Of a stretch of 64,000 nucleotides of DNA, positions 9,237 through 18,017 are shown piece after piece (the stretch's first letter is position 1; every line of letters starts with the position of its first letter). The translations under genes and the position numbers were made by a program. The notes beneath the pieces were generated by a model. That model did not search any database. It saw nothing but the letters and a program-made list of their open reading frames with translations, and was not told the DNA's origin. Source of the DNA: Clostridiales bacterium GWF2_38_85 (GTDB lineage: Bacteria; Bacillota; Clostridia; Oscillospirales; CAG-382); assembly GCA_001797275.1 (NCBI GenBank), contig MGOY01000032.1:124001-188000 (forward strand). Direction: 5' to 3'.

Positions 9237-10711
9237 AGTAATATGCAGATAAGTCCGCCGCTTCCTTCGTTTATTATGCGCTGCAGCGTCTTTGAAAGCT
9301 TAACTCTTGCGTCGTCTGGCATATGAGCAAGCTTTGTGTTCAGACCTTCACCTACAAGCTCATGAAGTGACTTCCCGAACATATTAGAACCCCATATTTT
9401 CTTCGGGTCTTCTTCAAACTCCTGCAATAAGAACCTGACCAGCTCCTCGCTTTGTTGTGCTGTTCCGACAATCGGCGAAACTTCGGTTTCAATGTTTGCT
9501 CTGATCATATGTATTGACGGTGCGGATGCCTTTAATCTTACGCCATAACCACCCGACTGTTTGACAATCTCTGGCTCTTCAAGCTTCAGGTCATCAATAG
9601 TCGGCGCAACAATACCGTACCCGGTTTCATTAACCTGGTCGAGCGCAGCAGCAACTTTATCATACTTTTTCTTTGCACTTGCAAGCTCAGTAAAAATCGA
9701 AATCAACTCGCGCTCATCCGAAATATTGTAGTTGACAAGTTCTCCAAGCACTTTATAGAACATACTTTCAGGCAGTTTAACTTCAGCTAGTGCCTTACCG
9801 TCACCCAACGATATATTCTCAATCTTAACCGTCATCAGCTGTTGTTCTGAATTCAACTTGTCAAAGTGTGACTGGATTTCCCCAACTTTTCTGATTGATT
9901 GTGCAGTAGACATAATACCGTCATATATTTGCCTACGCAAATAATGATCCTCAGGCAGCACATCAATCCAGCCAGGCATATTGATACCAAGCTCACTGAT
10001 AGGAAATTCGAATAGAATCAGTTCAATGATATGTTTGATATCGTCATCATTCAGGTCAAGACAGTCAAGCAGTGCAACCGGTACACCATATCTCTCTTCG
10101 AGGTCAGTGGCAAGATTGATTGTCTCCAGTGCATTCGGTGTTGCTGAGTTTAATACAATGATAAATGGCTTGTTTATCGCCGTCAGTTCATCAACAACCC
10201 GCTTTTCTGCCGCTACATAACTACTTCTTGGGATTTCGCCTATGCTGCCATCTGTGGTAACCAGAATACCGATGGTAGAATGGTCGTTAATAACTTTTCT
10301 TGTTCCAATTTCAGCTGCCTGTTCAAAAGGCATCTCCTCATTTGACCAGGGTGTCATAACCATCCTCGGAACTCCATCCTCAATATGACCGATCGCGCCG
10401 GGAACTATATAACCTACACAGTCGATCATTCTTAAGTCAAAAGTAGCCTTGTTTGCAAGCGTAACGGTTACAGCTTCATCGGGGACAAACTTCGGCTCGG
10501 TAGTCATAACCGTCTTTCCAGCTGCACTCTGAGGCATTTCGTCCTGCGCACGTGTGCGGTTGTACTCGTTTGCTATATTAGGTATAACAAGAGTTTCCAT
10601 GAATTTTTTGATTAGCGTCGATTTACCTGTCCTGACAGGACCGACGACACCGATATAAATATCGCCACCGGTTCTGGTTGCAATGTCTTGATATATACTT
10701 GTGCTTGTCAT
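9233..10711 (-). CDS. spoIVA: Stage IV sporulation protein A
   Basis: Cytoskeletal ATPase that assembles the basement layer of the spore coat on the outer forespore membrane. Walker A GVVGPVRTGKST lies near residue 25 and the C-terminus NEGSGGLICILL fits the membrane-anchoring end of the family. 492 aa is normal. Start ATG 10711 is favoured over 10717, because GCGGAGG is 7 bases from the former but only one base from the latter. Its stop overlaps the start of the ylmC-like gene. Confidence 0.97.
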   Translation of the reverse strand: MTSTSIYQDIATRTGGDIYIGVVGPVRTGKSTLIKKFMETLVIPNIANEYNRTRAQDEMPQSAAGKTVMTTEPKFVPDEAVTVTLANKATFDLRMIDCVGYIVPGAIGHIEDGVPRMVMTPWSNEEMPFEQAAEIGTRKVINDHSTIGILVTTDGSIGEIPRSSYVAAEKRVVDELTAINKPFIIVLNSATPNALETINLATDLEERYGVPVALLDCLDLNDDDIKHIIELILFEFPISELGINMPGWIDVLPEDHYLRRQIYDGIMSTAQSIRKVGEIQSHFDKLNSEQQLMTVKIENISLGDGKALAEVKLPESMFYKVLGELVNYNISDERELISIFTELASAKKKYDKVAAALDQVNETGYGIVAPTIDDLKLEEPEIVKQSGGYGVRLKASAPSIHMIRANIETEVSPIVGTAQQSEELVRFLLQEFEEDPKKIWGSNMFGKSLHELVGEGLNTKLAHMPDDARVKLSKTLQRIINEGSGGLICILL

Positions 10712-10745
10712 ACACATTCCTCCGCTTGTGTTATCGTTTGTTATA

Positions 10746-10775
10746 TGATTATGAAAGGAGGACGGGTTTTATGAC
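10746..10775 (-). promoter_or_regulatory. Candidate SigE promoter of spoIVA
   Basis: Read on the minus strand: GTCATAAA, 14 bases, CATAATCA, about 35 bases before the spoIVA start. This resembles the SigE pattern (around GKMATATT - N14 - CATACAAT) with an imperfect -10. spoIVA is SigE-dependent in Bacillus. Confidence 0.5.
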
Positions 10776-10827
10776 AAAAGAAAAAAGAGTTCGATATGTT
10801 GAAAACTCTAATTATGATTTTGGATAA
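10771..10827 (+). CDS. Possible 18-aa small ORF
   Basis: ATG followed by 17 codons and TAA, encoding MTKEKRVRYVENSNYDFG, with AAAGGAGG 9 bases upstream. Its start and ribosome site overlap the candidate spoIVA promoter on the other strand, so the SD-like sequence may be accidental. The rest of the 326-base gap between spoIVA and nadE is AT-rich, with TATAAT at 10988 as the likely nadE -10 box and no good -35. Confidence 0.3.
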   Translation: MTKEKRVRYVENSNYDFG

Positions 10828-11037
10828 TTTATTAAATGAATATATATCCTCTGATATAATATAAAATTTATAAACAACAGCATTAAAAGTGACGTTTTTA
10901 TAAAAAATAACTAAATAATTATTGAAAGTATTGAATAATTCTAAATATTAGCTTAAATTTCATCTTTTCTTTTTCATATTAATGTTGTATAATAAAACTG
11001 AAAAGAAATTTTTAATTCTTTATGGAGGAACATCTAT

Positions 11038-12939
11038 ATGACAGACGGGTTTATTCGTGTTGCTGCAGCAACTCCAAAGATAAAGGTTGCAGACTGCATA
11101 TATAATTCCAAAGCAATCACCAAATTTGTTATGTCAGCTGACAAGGATACAGCGCTGATTGTTTTTCCAGAGCTATGTATTACAGGCTATACCTGTGGTG
11201 ATTTGTTCCTGCAAAAAATTTTATTAAATTCAGCTGAAGAAGCTGTCAGATATATTGCACAAAACGCTGTCGACTTTGACGGAGTAATTATCGTTGGACT
11301 TCCTGTTGCAGTCGGTTCACATTTATATAACTGCGCAGCTATAATACAAAAAGGGAAGTTATTGGGACTTGTTCCGAAGATAAATCTTCCAACCTATTCG
11401 GAATTCTATGAAGCAAGGCATTTTACCGCCGGCTTAGATGAGTTTATTAATATAAATTTTGCAGGATTTTTCGTTCCGCTTTGCAGTAACTTGATATTTC
11501 GCTGTAAAAACATCTCTAATTTCGTATTCGGCGTCGAGATATGTGAAGACTTATGGGTTGCCGAGCAGCCGAGTATAAGGCTGACTAAACAAGGTGTAAT
11601 CCTCATCGCAAATCTCTCCGCAAGCGATGAAGCCATCAGCAAGGACAAATTCCGCCGTGACATGGTTTCAATGCAATCTGCAAGGCTCTGCGCAGGTTAC
11701 ATTTACTCAGATGCAGGCGAAGGTGAATCTTCAACCGATCTTGTTTTCAGCGGTCAGAATATCATTGCAGAGAACGGGATTATACTTTCTGAAAGTCAGA
11801 AGTTCACTACCGGAATTCTGTATGCAGATTTTGATTTAGCAAGGCTTATACATGACAGACGCAGAATGACAACCTTTACTCAGATAAAAGCCGAAAATGT
11901 AATCGAATTTGAATATTCAGCGAGAAGTATTAAGCTAAAAAGAGAATTTTCACGAACTCCGTTCGTTCCTTCAATAACAACCGAAAAAGAAAAACGCTGT
12001 GAGGATATACTCAATATTCAAGCCTCAGGACTTATGCAGCGAATAAGTGCAACCGGTTGCGGTGCGGTTATCGGACTTTCCGGCGGACTCGATTCAGCTC
12101 TTGCGCTAATTGTTACAGTAAAATCATTTGATCGTCTCGGACTTGATAAAAAGAACATTCATGTAATCACCATGCCCTGCTTCGGCACCACCTCAAGGAC
12201 ACTGAGCAACGCAAAAGCGCTGGCTTTAGCTTATGGAACAACCCTGCATGAAATCAACATCACAGAAGCCGTAGAATGTCATTTGTCAGACATTTTGCAT
12301 GACGGCCGCCTTGACATCACCTATGAAAACGCACAGGCGAGAGAACGCACACAGGTTCTGATGGATATGGCAAACAAATATAATTGTCTCGTCATCGGAA
12401 CGGGTGATATGTCAGAGCTTGCACTTGGTTGGGCGACCTACAACGGCGATCATATGTCGATGTACGGTGTCAACTTATCAATACCCAAAACACTCGTGAG
12501 ATATTTAGTTGCATATGAAGCACTGCGGGCAGGAGGAAAAATAAAAAAGGTGCTTGAGGATGTCCTTGAAACACCTGTCAGCCCGGAGCTGCTACCGCCG
12601 ACAAACGGTGAGATATCGCAGAAAACCGAAGACCTGGTCGGTCCGTATGAGCTGCATGACTTTTTCCTTTACTATTTTCTCAGATTCGGTTATCCGCCCT
12701 CAAAGATTTATAGAGTTGCAAAAATCGCATTTAAAGGTGCCTATGATGAAGCTGTAATATTAAAATGGCTGAAAATATTTATCAAACGCTTCTTCGCGCA
12801 GCAGTTTAAACGCAGCTGTCTTCCCGACGGACCGCGAGTGGGCAGTGTATCGTTGTCACCGCGGGGAGATTGGCGCATGCCTTCAGATGCATCTGTTCAG
12901 GTTTGGATGAATGATCTTGATACAAATATAAAAAAGTAA
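11038..12939 (+). CDS. nadE: Glutamine-dependent NAD+ synthetase
   Basis: Last step of NAD synthesis: deamido-NAD + ATP + glutamine to NAD. The N-terminal nitrilase-type amidase domain (residues 1 to about 290) shows its Glu (FPELCITGY), Lys (LVPKINLPTY) and Cys (GVEICEDLW) triad. The C-terminal synthetase domain has the PP-loop GLSGGLDSALAL and GTGDMSELALGWATYNGDH. 633 aa is the size of the two-domain form. Start has GGAGG upstream. Confidence 0.96.
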   Translation: MTDGFIRVAAATPKIKVADCIYNSKAITKFVMSADKDTALIVFPELCITGYTCGDLFLQKILLNSAEEAVRYIAQNAVDFDGVIIVGLPVAVGSHLYNCAAIIQKGKLLGLVPKINLPTYSEFYEARHFTAGLDEFININFAGFFVPLCSNLIFRCKNISNFVFGVEICEDLWVAEQPSIRLTKQGVILIANLSASDEAISKDKFRRDMVSMQSARLCAGYIYSDAGEGESSTDLVFSGQNIIAENGIILSESQKFTTGILYADFDLARLIHDRRRMTTFTQIKAENVIEFEYSARSIKLKREFSRTPFVPSITTEKEKRCEDILNIQASGLMQRISATGCGAVIGLSGGLDSALALIVTVKSFDRLGLDKKNIHVITMPCFGTTSRTLSNAKALALAYGTTLHEINITEAVECHLSDILHDGRLDITYENAQARERTQVLMDMANKYNCLVIGTGDMSELALGWATYNGDHMSMYGVNLSIPKTLVRYLVAYEALRAGGKIKKVLEDVLETPVSPELLPPTNGEISQKTEDLVGPYELHDFFLYYFLRFGYPPSKIYRVAKIAFKGAYDEAVILKWLKIFIKRFFAQQFKRSCLPDGPRVGSVSLSPRGDWRMPSDASVQVWMNDLDTNIKK

Positions 12940-12957
12940 TAAATGAAAAAAATACAA

Positions 12958-12985
12958 TTGCATTTCTATAATTTCATAGTATAAT
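12958..12985 (+). promoter_or_regulatory. Sigma-A type promoter upstream of pfkA
   Basis: TTGCAT, 16 bases, TATAAT. A start about 7 bases downstream would coincide with the left arm of the structured element at 12992, putting that element at the 5' end of the pfkA leader. The TATAAT is also conserved in the second copy of the element, where no good -35 precedes it. Confidence 0.6.
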
Positions 12986-13082
12986 ATATCGAACTAACAA
13001 ATGAATTGTGATTTTATTAATCATAAAAAAACCATGGAGTATAGGCTTTTACATGATTACCGGAGTCATTCATTTATTAGTT
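12980..13082. repeat. Structured intergenic element, copy A
   Basis: Outer arms AACTAACAAATGAAT (12992-13006) and ATTCATTTATTAGTT (13068-13082) pair at 14 of 15 positions. An inner hairpin, 13019-13033 with 13044-13058, has a 10-base loop ending AGTATA. The same layout with related sequence recurs at 20824-20922, and the inner stem changes in a compensatory way. A mobile palindromic element or a structured RNA are both possible; see findings. Confidence 0.75.
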
Positions 13083-13124
13083 TTGTATAAATAAAGTTTA
13101 TATAAAATATTTTGGAGGTTCTGT

Positions 13125-14189
13125 ATGGCAGAATTTAAAAAAATCGGTATTTTAACTTCAGGTGGTGATGCTCCTGGAATGAATGCGGCAATCAGATCGG
13201 TTACTCGCTACGCTATATATAAAAATATTGAAGTTGTGGGTATTATGAACGGCTACCAAGGACTCCTTGATTCTCAACTTCGTTCGATGCTTGAAGGTGA
13301 TGTTTCGCATGTAATAGACAGGGGCGGAACAATGCTTTATACCTCAAGATGTGAGGAATTTAAAACTGATGCAGGACTTAGAAAAGCAGTCGAGATTTGC
13401 AAGCAAAACGAAATAGACGGTATTGTAACAATAGGCGGTGACGGCACCTTTAGAGGTGCGAACGACCTTTGTAAATACGGTATACCCTGTATAGGATTAC
13501 CCGGTACCATCGACAATGATATCGCCTGCACAGATGCGACGATTGGATTTGATACAGCGATGAATACTGTTCTCAATATGGTCGACCGTCTGAGAGATAC
13601 CGGTGAAAGCCATGCAAGATGCAATGTTGTTGAGGTTATGGGCAGAAAAGCCGGTGACATCGCTATACATACCGCTATTGCTCTCGGTGCAGAAGCTGTT
13701 GCAATCCGTGAATATGTTTTCAATGAAGAATATCTTTACGAAAAGATGCTAACTGCGAAAAAGAACGGTAAGAGATGCTTTATCGTTATTGTTTCAGAAG
13801 GAACCGGCAGGCTGTTCAGCGAAGCTCTCGCAGAACAAATACAGACAAAAACAGGCATCAGCACCAACTTTGCAAAGCTTGCGCATATCCAGAGAGGCGG
13901 TTCTCCCTCACTTGTTGACAGAGTACTTGCAACCAGAATGGGTTGTGAAGCTGTTGAATTGTTGACCAACGGTATAGCAGGCAGAGTAGTGTGCCTTCAA
14001 GGCAGAGATATCGTTTCTGTTGATATCAAGCTGTCTCAAATAATGGACAAGATGCTTAACAATACACTAAAGAGCGGTGATCTTGATGGAATACCTCCGG
14101 AAAATATCGAAATGATGCAGAAGCGTGTTAACGAAAGAATAGAATATAAAAAATTCCAATACGATTTAGTTGATATATTATCTCGATAA
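13125..14189 (+). CDS. pfkA: 6-phosphofructokinase
   Basis: Commits fructose 6-phosphate to glycolysis. N-terminal GILTSGGDAPGMNAAIR, the nucleotide site GGDGTFRGA and the catalytic GTIDNDIACTDATIGFDT are all present. The Gly after GGD (rather than Asp) points to ATP rather than pyrophosphate as donor (family rule). 354 aa is somewhat longer than the 320 of the classic enzyme. GGAGG precedes the ATG. The 185-base upstream gap holds a promoter and element A. Confidence 0.96.
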   Translation: MAEFKKIGILTSGGDAPGMNAAIRSVTRYAIYKNIEVVGIMNGYQGLLDSQLRSMLEGDVSHVIDRGGTMLYTSRCEEFKTDAGLRKAVEICKQNEIDGIVTIGGDGTFRGANDLCKYGIPCIGLPGTIDNDIACTDATIGFDTAMNTVLNMVDRLRDTGESHARCNVVEVMGRKAGDIAIHTAIALGAEAVAIREYVFNEEYLYEKMLTAKKNGKRCFIVIVSEGTGRLFSEALAEQIQTKTGISTNFAKLAHIQRGGSPSLVDRVLATRMGCEAVELLTNGIAGRVVCLQGRDIVSVDIKLSQIMDKMLNNTLKSGDLDGIPPENIEMMQKRVNERIEYKKFQYDLVDILSR

Positions 14190-14228
14190 TAAATTATTCA
14201 AGCTCAAGCAAATTCCCGGCTGAACATT

Positions 14229-14252
14229 ATGAATTGATAATTCATTTTAAAT
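14229..14252 (+). terminator. Weak hairpin downstream of pfkA
   Basis: ATGAATT - GAT - AATTCAT followed by TTTTAAAT. AT-only stem with a poor T-tract; possible terminator. Confidence 0.3.
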
Positions 14253-14284
14253 AAAAAAAGTGTTTCAGGAGGGTAGAATTTGTT

Positions 14285-14743
14285 ATGAAAAAAGCATATC
14301 AGCGATTCTTGTGCTTGCGCTTTTGGCTGCAATATTTTACGGATGTACTGACAACGGAAATACATCCTCGAATGACAATTCAATAGACGCAAACCAAACC
14401 GAAAGTACCACCAGTCAGGCTGAACAGTCTGAGGAAATCGGACTTCCGGACATTGGTTGCATCAACTCGGCATGCCTATGGCTCGGTTCAATTCGCTCCA
14501 ACAGAGGAGCTGACCGGCAATGTTATCAAAGACACAGTTGAATACCGTAACTCACTTATCGAAGAAAAATACGGTATTAAAATTGAAACGATTGCGGTTG
14601 ATTATCCGAAGGATATGGTCGCTCAGATTATATTGTCCAATCAGACCGAATACGACATCATCTGCGACGGTGTCTTCCGGATGGCTCAGAATGTATTGTC
14701 GGATTATTTCTGGTGCCTTGATGATGTTGAAGATATATCGTAA
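14285..14743 (+). pseudogene. Decayed extracellular solute-binding lipoprotein
   Basis: ATG AAA AAA at 14285 with GGAGGG upstream starts a lipoprotein, but the hydrophobic segment and lipobox (SAILVLALLAAIFYGC) are in another frame: one A too few in the A-run after the start. A second frame change near 14450 is needed to reach GSVQFAPTEELTGNVIKD and RNSLIEEKYGIKI, which match the start of the mature region of sugar-type solute-binding proteins such as the intact gene at 56191. The frame then ends after about 150 residues instead of about 500. Two shifts plus 3' loss indicate a relic; an assembly error could explain the A-run but not the truncation. Confidence 0.8.
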
Positions 14744-14764
14744 TTTATAATTATAATTGCATAG

Positions 14765-14795
14765 AAAAAACGCCCTGTGAAAAGAGCGTTTTTTT
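14765..14795. terminator. Bidirectional terminator between the relic and the GDSL gene
   Basis: AAAAAACGC - 12-base loop - GCGTTTTTT, flanked by A and T runs, so usable on both strands between convergent genes. Confidence 0.7.
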
Positions 14796-14806
14796 ATATC
14801 TGTAAT

Positions 14807-15898
14807 TTATTTATTACTCAGAGCTTTGACAATGTTGTTTAATGCATCATAAACCGTTTCAGCAATAAGCTCCTGGCCTTTGTCTGTTGGATGAACATCA
14901 AAGTTTGTATTTGCCGGCTTCAGCAGGCTGAAAAAAGCATTGGTTATTTGATCGTTACCGTCGTATTCATCGAATGCTGTATAAACATCGGCAACGGTAT
15001 AATTCAATTGGGGCTGGTTGTCTGTTATTACATCGTTCAATGACTTAACTGCCTTCTCAACAACCGAGCTGGCGTCGAATAAGGTGCTTGCACCGATTGC
15101 GATTTTAAAGGTCTTGTAAGGATTATATATCGTGCTGATCACAATAGTTGCATCGCTGTTCTGTGTTCTGATATAATTGATTATTTCCGGCAAGTCGTCG
15201 TTTAATTCCTCTGCCGCAGTGTCAATACAAGCCTGAAACTCATCGCCCGTAAGGTATATGTTCAGTGCAGAAAATGCATCTACAACCTTTTGAAAGGTTT
15301 CGCTGTCTGTTGTCGGCGAAGAAAGTGAACCGAGAAGCTGGCTAAGCTCGGTGAAATTCTGTGCATCAATTCCATTTTCGGTAAGTATCTCAAATACATT
15401 CTGGCCGTAGATACTTAATATATTATTAGCTCCGGTTGAGATACTGATAAGATCGGCTGCCATTATTTCGTCATTCTTTGTTTTTATCAAGTCAAGAAGC
15501 TCGTTTGACTTCTGACCGTCAACAGAAAAGTTTGAATACGCAACTTCACCGATATAATTTTCAGCATCAAGCTTCTGTTGAAGCAGATTCGGATAACAGC
15601 CCTCTGCTGGGTTTGCAAGCATACAGCCTCTCGAAATTGAATCGCCGAATGCAACATATGTTAAATCTATCATATTAACAACTTCACTTTCAGCTTCACT
15701 TGTTATTTCTGAACTGTCATTGGAAGCTTCAATATCGCTGATATCTGCTTCACTAACAGAGGAAGAAGTGGATTCTATGTCAGCTGAAGCATTGCTTTCG
15801 CTCTCAGAGGTATTATTTTGTTGAGAACACGATACAAGAGTCAAGCTGAATAGGGAAACGATACATACAAAACTTAAAATATTCTTTAATAATTTCAT
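14807..15898 (-). CDS. GDSL/SGNH-type esterase lipoprotein
   Basis: Signal peptide with lipobox LTLVSC, then about 60 residues of Ser/Glu-rich linker, then an SGNH hydrolase: block I YVAFGDSISRG (nucleophile Ser), block III SISTGANNIL, block V FDVHPTDKGQELIAE (catalytic Asp and His). It is expected to hydrolyse an ester or acyl group at the cell surface; the substrate is unknown. Start ATG 15898 (MKLLKN...) is preferred to the track's 15967, having AAAGG upstream and leaving a clean signal peptide. The 3' end of the acyl-CoA ligase gene lies just upstream. Confidence 0.87.
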   Translation of the reverse strand: MKLLKNILSFVCIVSLFSLTLVSCSQQNNTSESESNASADIESTSSSVSEADISDIEASNDSSEITSEAESEVVNMIDLTYVAFGDSISRGCMLANPAEGCYPNLLQQKLDAENYIGEVAYSNFSVDGQKSNELLDLIKTKNDEIMAADLISISTGANNILSIYGQNVFEILTENGIDAQNFTELSQLLGSLSSPTTDSETFQKVVDAFSALNIYLTGDEFQACIDTAAEELNDDLPEIINYIRTQNSDATIVISTIYNPYKTFKIAIGASTLFDASSVVEKAVKSLNDVITDNQPQLNYTVADVYTAFDEYDGNDQITNAFFSLLKPANTNFDVHPTDKGQELIAETVYDALNNIVKALSNK

Positions 15899-15911
15899 TG
15901 TTACCAACCTT

Positions 15912-17606
15912 TTACTGATATTTGCGTTTGATTTTTTTTGATGTGGTTTTTTCAAATTCCTCATCACGGAATATTATTTTTTTGATAAGCTTATAATTGG
16001 GCTGCTTCTCATTGAATGCTGATATTTCTTTTCTGATTTCAGCTTCTATCGCTTCCTTGCCCATTTCCTTTGTCATATCGGCATTCGGGAAAATTTCTGC
16101 GCAAAGCGCAATCTCAATATCACTCTCGTCCTTGGAAGCGGAAACAATAACCTCGCCGATATACTTGATATTACTCAGCGCTTCTTCGATTTCCTCCGGA
16201 TATACATTTTTGCCGCTCTTGAGAACTATCATATTCTTGATTCGGCCGGTAACATAGAGGAAGCCGTCTTTGTCAATCTTTCCGATATCACCGGTGCAGA
16301 ACCAGCCATCATCAAAGACTTCAGCTGTCGCTGTCGGATTTTTATAATATCCGAGCATAACATTGTCGCCATTAACTAAAATTTCACCTTCACCGTACTC
16401 ATTAGGATTCTTTATTTTAACCCGGTTGCAGGGAATCGGAAGCCCAACAGCACCTTCTCTGTGGTATTCGTTTCTGTTGACCGCAACAATCGGTGAACAC
16501 TCGGTGATACCATAGCCATTAAGCAGGGTTATACCGATGCTGTAGAAGAATTTATACTGTTCGGGTTTTAAAGGAGCGCCCCCACAGATAGCAACTAAAA
16601 GTTCGCCGCCAAAGGCTTCGCGTACCGAGCCGAACAGCTTCTCTCTGAGATCAATACCTATTTTCAGCATTGCATTGCTGAATTTAATAAGCTTTCTCAA
16701 TATCTTGGCCTTGCCTTTTTCTTCAGCCTGCGCCCAGATTCTACGATATATGTTCTCAACGAACAACGGAACAAGCATCAGTTCAGTTGGTTTGTAAAGT
16801 GCAAGGTTAGGCAGAAAGGTTCTCAGCGTTTCGTTTATGCAGACACGCATGCCGTGGTGATACATAGTGAGAATACCGCAGGTAGCTTCATATGAATGAT
16901 GGTAGGGAAGTACAGCAAGTGCGCATTTTGTAATTCCGAGATATTTTTGTGCTTCATTTATTACCGCAACCAAGTTTCTCTGGCAGTGCATTACACCCTT
17001 CGGAACTCCTGTTGTTCCCGAGGTAAACATCAGCTGCTTCAGCTCCTCAACCTCCGGCTCGATCGAAATATAGCAGGTATCGCCCTCTTCAATAAATTGC
17101 CTTCCTGTTTCAATGAGATATTCGGCATTGTAGAAGTTGTCAGCCTTTGTTTTCGGTGCGTCAAGGCATATAAAATGAGTTATTTCATGAACTGAATCCT
17201 TCATCTCAAGTATCTTCTTCTCATAACTTTGAGTAAAAACAACAGCTGTACATTCCGCAGCTTTTAATATGTTGATGGTTTCGTTGTTTGGCAGCTCCTT
17301 GTCAATCGGAACAACAACACCTTTTGTGTTCAGCAGTGTCAGATAGGTGTAGAACCAACCAAAGCAGTTTTCACCGATTATGGCTATATGTTTATCACCT
17401 AACCCGAGCCTGCAGAGAGCCGTACCGAATGCATCGACCTGCTCTTTCATTTCACTGAAGGTAACATCAACGACATTCCCGTCTTTTTTGTAGCTGACAG
17501 CAGTATTTCCTGCAAAGCGGACTGCATTCAACTCAATCATTTCGCGAAGATTTTTAACTTCAGTAACTTCATATAAGGGGTAATTGCTGTTTCTGTTTCT
17601 ATACAT
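15912..17606 (-). CDS. Long-chain acyl-CoA synthetase-like AMP-binding ligase
   Basis: ANL-superfamily ligase: ATP-dependent activation of a fatty acid to acyl-CoA (or transfer to a carrier). P-loop FTSGTTGVPKGVMH, adenine loop LLNGYGITECSPIVAVN, hinge YVTGRIKNMIVLKSGKNVYP, C-terminal lysine region KTTSKKIKRKY. Start ATG 17606 (MYRNRN...) has AGGA 8 bases upstream; the longer track start at 17666 overlaps the DUF1667 gene. It closes a minus-strand run with three redox genes; whether it works with them is unclear. Confidence 0.88.
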   Translation of the reverse strand: MYRNRNSNYPLYEVTEVKNLREMIELNAVRFAGNTAVSYKKDGNVVDVTFSEMKEQVDAFGTALCRLGLGDKHIAIIGENCFGWFYTYLTLLNTKGVVVPIDKELPNNETINILKAAECTAVVFTQSYEKKILEMKDSVHEITHFICLDAPKTKADNFYNAEYLIETGRQFIEEGDTCYISIEPEVEELKQLMFTSGTTGVPKGVMHCQRNLVAVINEAQKYLGITKCALAVLPYHHSYEATCGILTMYHHGMRVCINETLRTFLPNLALYKPTELMLVPLFVENIYRRIWAQAEEKGKAKILRKLIKFSNAMLKIGIDLREKLFGSVREAFGGELLVAICGGAPLKPEQYKFFYSIGITLLNGYGITECSPIVAVNRNEYHREGAVGLPIPCNRVKIKNPNEYGEGEILVNGDNVMLGYYKNPTATAEVFDDGWFCTGDIGKIDKDGFLYVTGRIKNMIVLKSGKNVYPEEIEEALSNIKYIGEVIVSASKDESDIEIALCAEIFPNADMTKEMGKEAIEAEIRKEISAFNEKQPNYKLIKKIIFRDEEFEKTTSKKIKRKYQ

Positions 17607-17641
17607 AGCAGTATCCTGTCCTTTCTTTGCTATCCAAAAGC

Positions 17642-18004
17642 TCAAACTTTCAGATTGCGTCCACAAATCAAATCAGTTCCCTGAACCATGAAATCCTTGT
17701 ATATGACATCTCCGCATTTCAACGGAGCTTTTGCCCTTATTGTTTTTACCAGCTTCATCGCAGTAAACAGCTGTTCCTTGGGTATAGCTTTTGAGGTCTT
17801 GACCGGCATCAGCGGAACAGTCTTAGAATCTGTCGGTATCGTTGAGGTCAGAACTCGTGTCGGAGCAGCAATTTCATTTTTTGCATAAGTCGGACCTCTT
17901 GCACAGAAGTTGTCCTTGCATTCAATCAGTGTATTATTCTCATATTTAACTGTCATTCTGCACCCGCGAGGGCAGATTATACAGGTCATTTTTCTTTCAG
18001 TCAT
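17642..18004 (-). CDS. DUF1667 cysteine-rich protein
   Basis: 120 aa with CIICPRGCRM and CKDNFCARG near the N-terminus, a probable metal or Fe-S binding set, and a third cysteine region near ICGRN. DUF1667 proteins are regularly encoded after the GlpA-like and FAD/NAD oxidoreductases seen upstream here and are thought to complete a glycerol-3-phosphate dehydrogenase-like complex. It starts 14 bases after the oxidoreductase stop. Confidence 0.87.
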   Translation of the reverse strand: MTERKMTCIICPRGCRMTVKYENNTLIECKDNFCARGPTYAKNEIAAPTRVLTSTIPTDSKTVPLMPVKTSKAIPKEQLFTAMKLVKTIRAKAPLKCGDVIYKDFMVQGTDLICGRNLKV

Positions 18005-18017
18005 TTTTATCCGAGCC

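Noticed and set aside
14520-14750. 76-aa ORF as a separate gene
   Set aside because: Out-of-frame reading of the solute-binding relic; the protein-like signal is in the other two frames.
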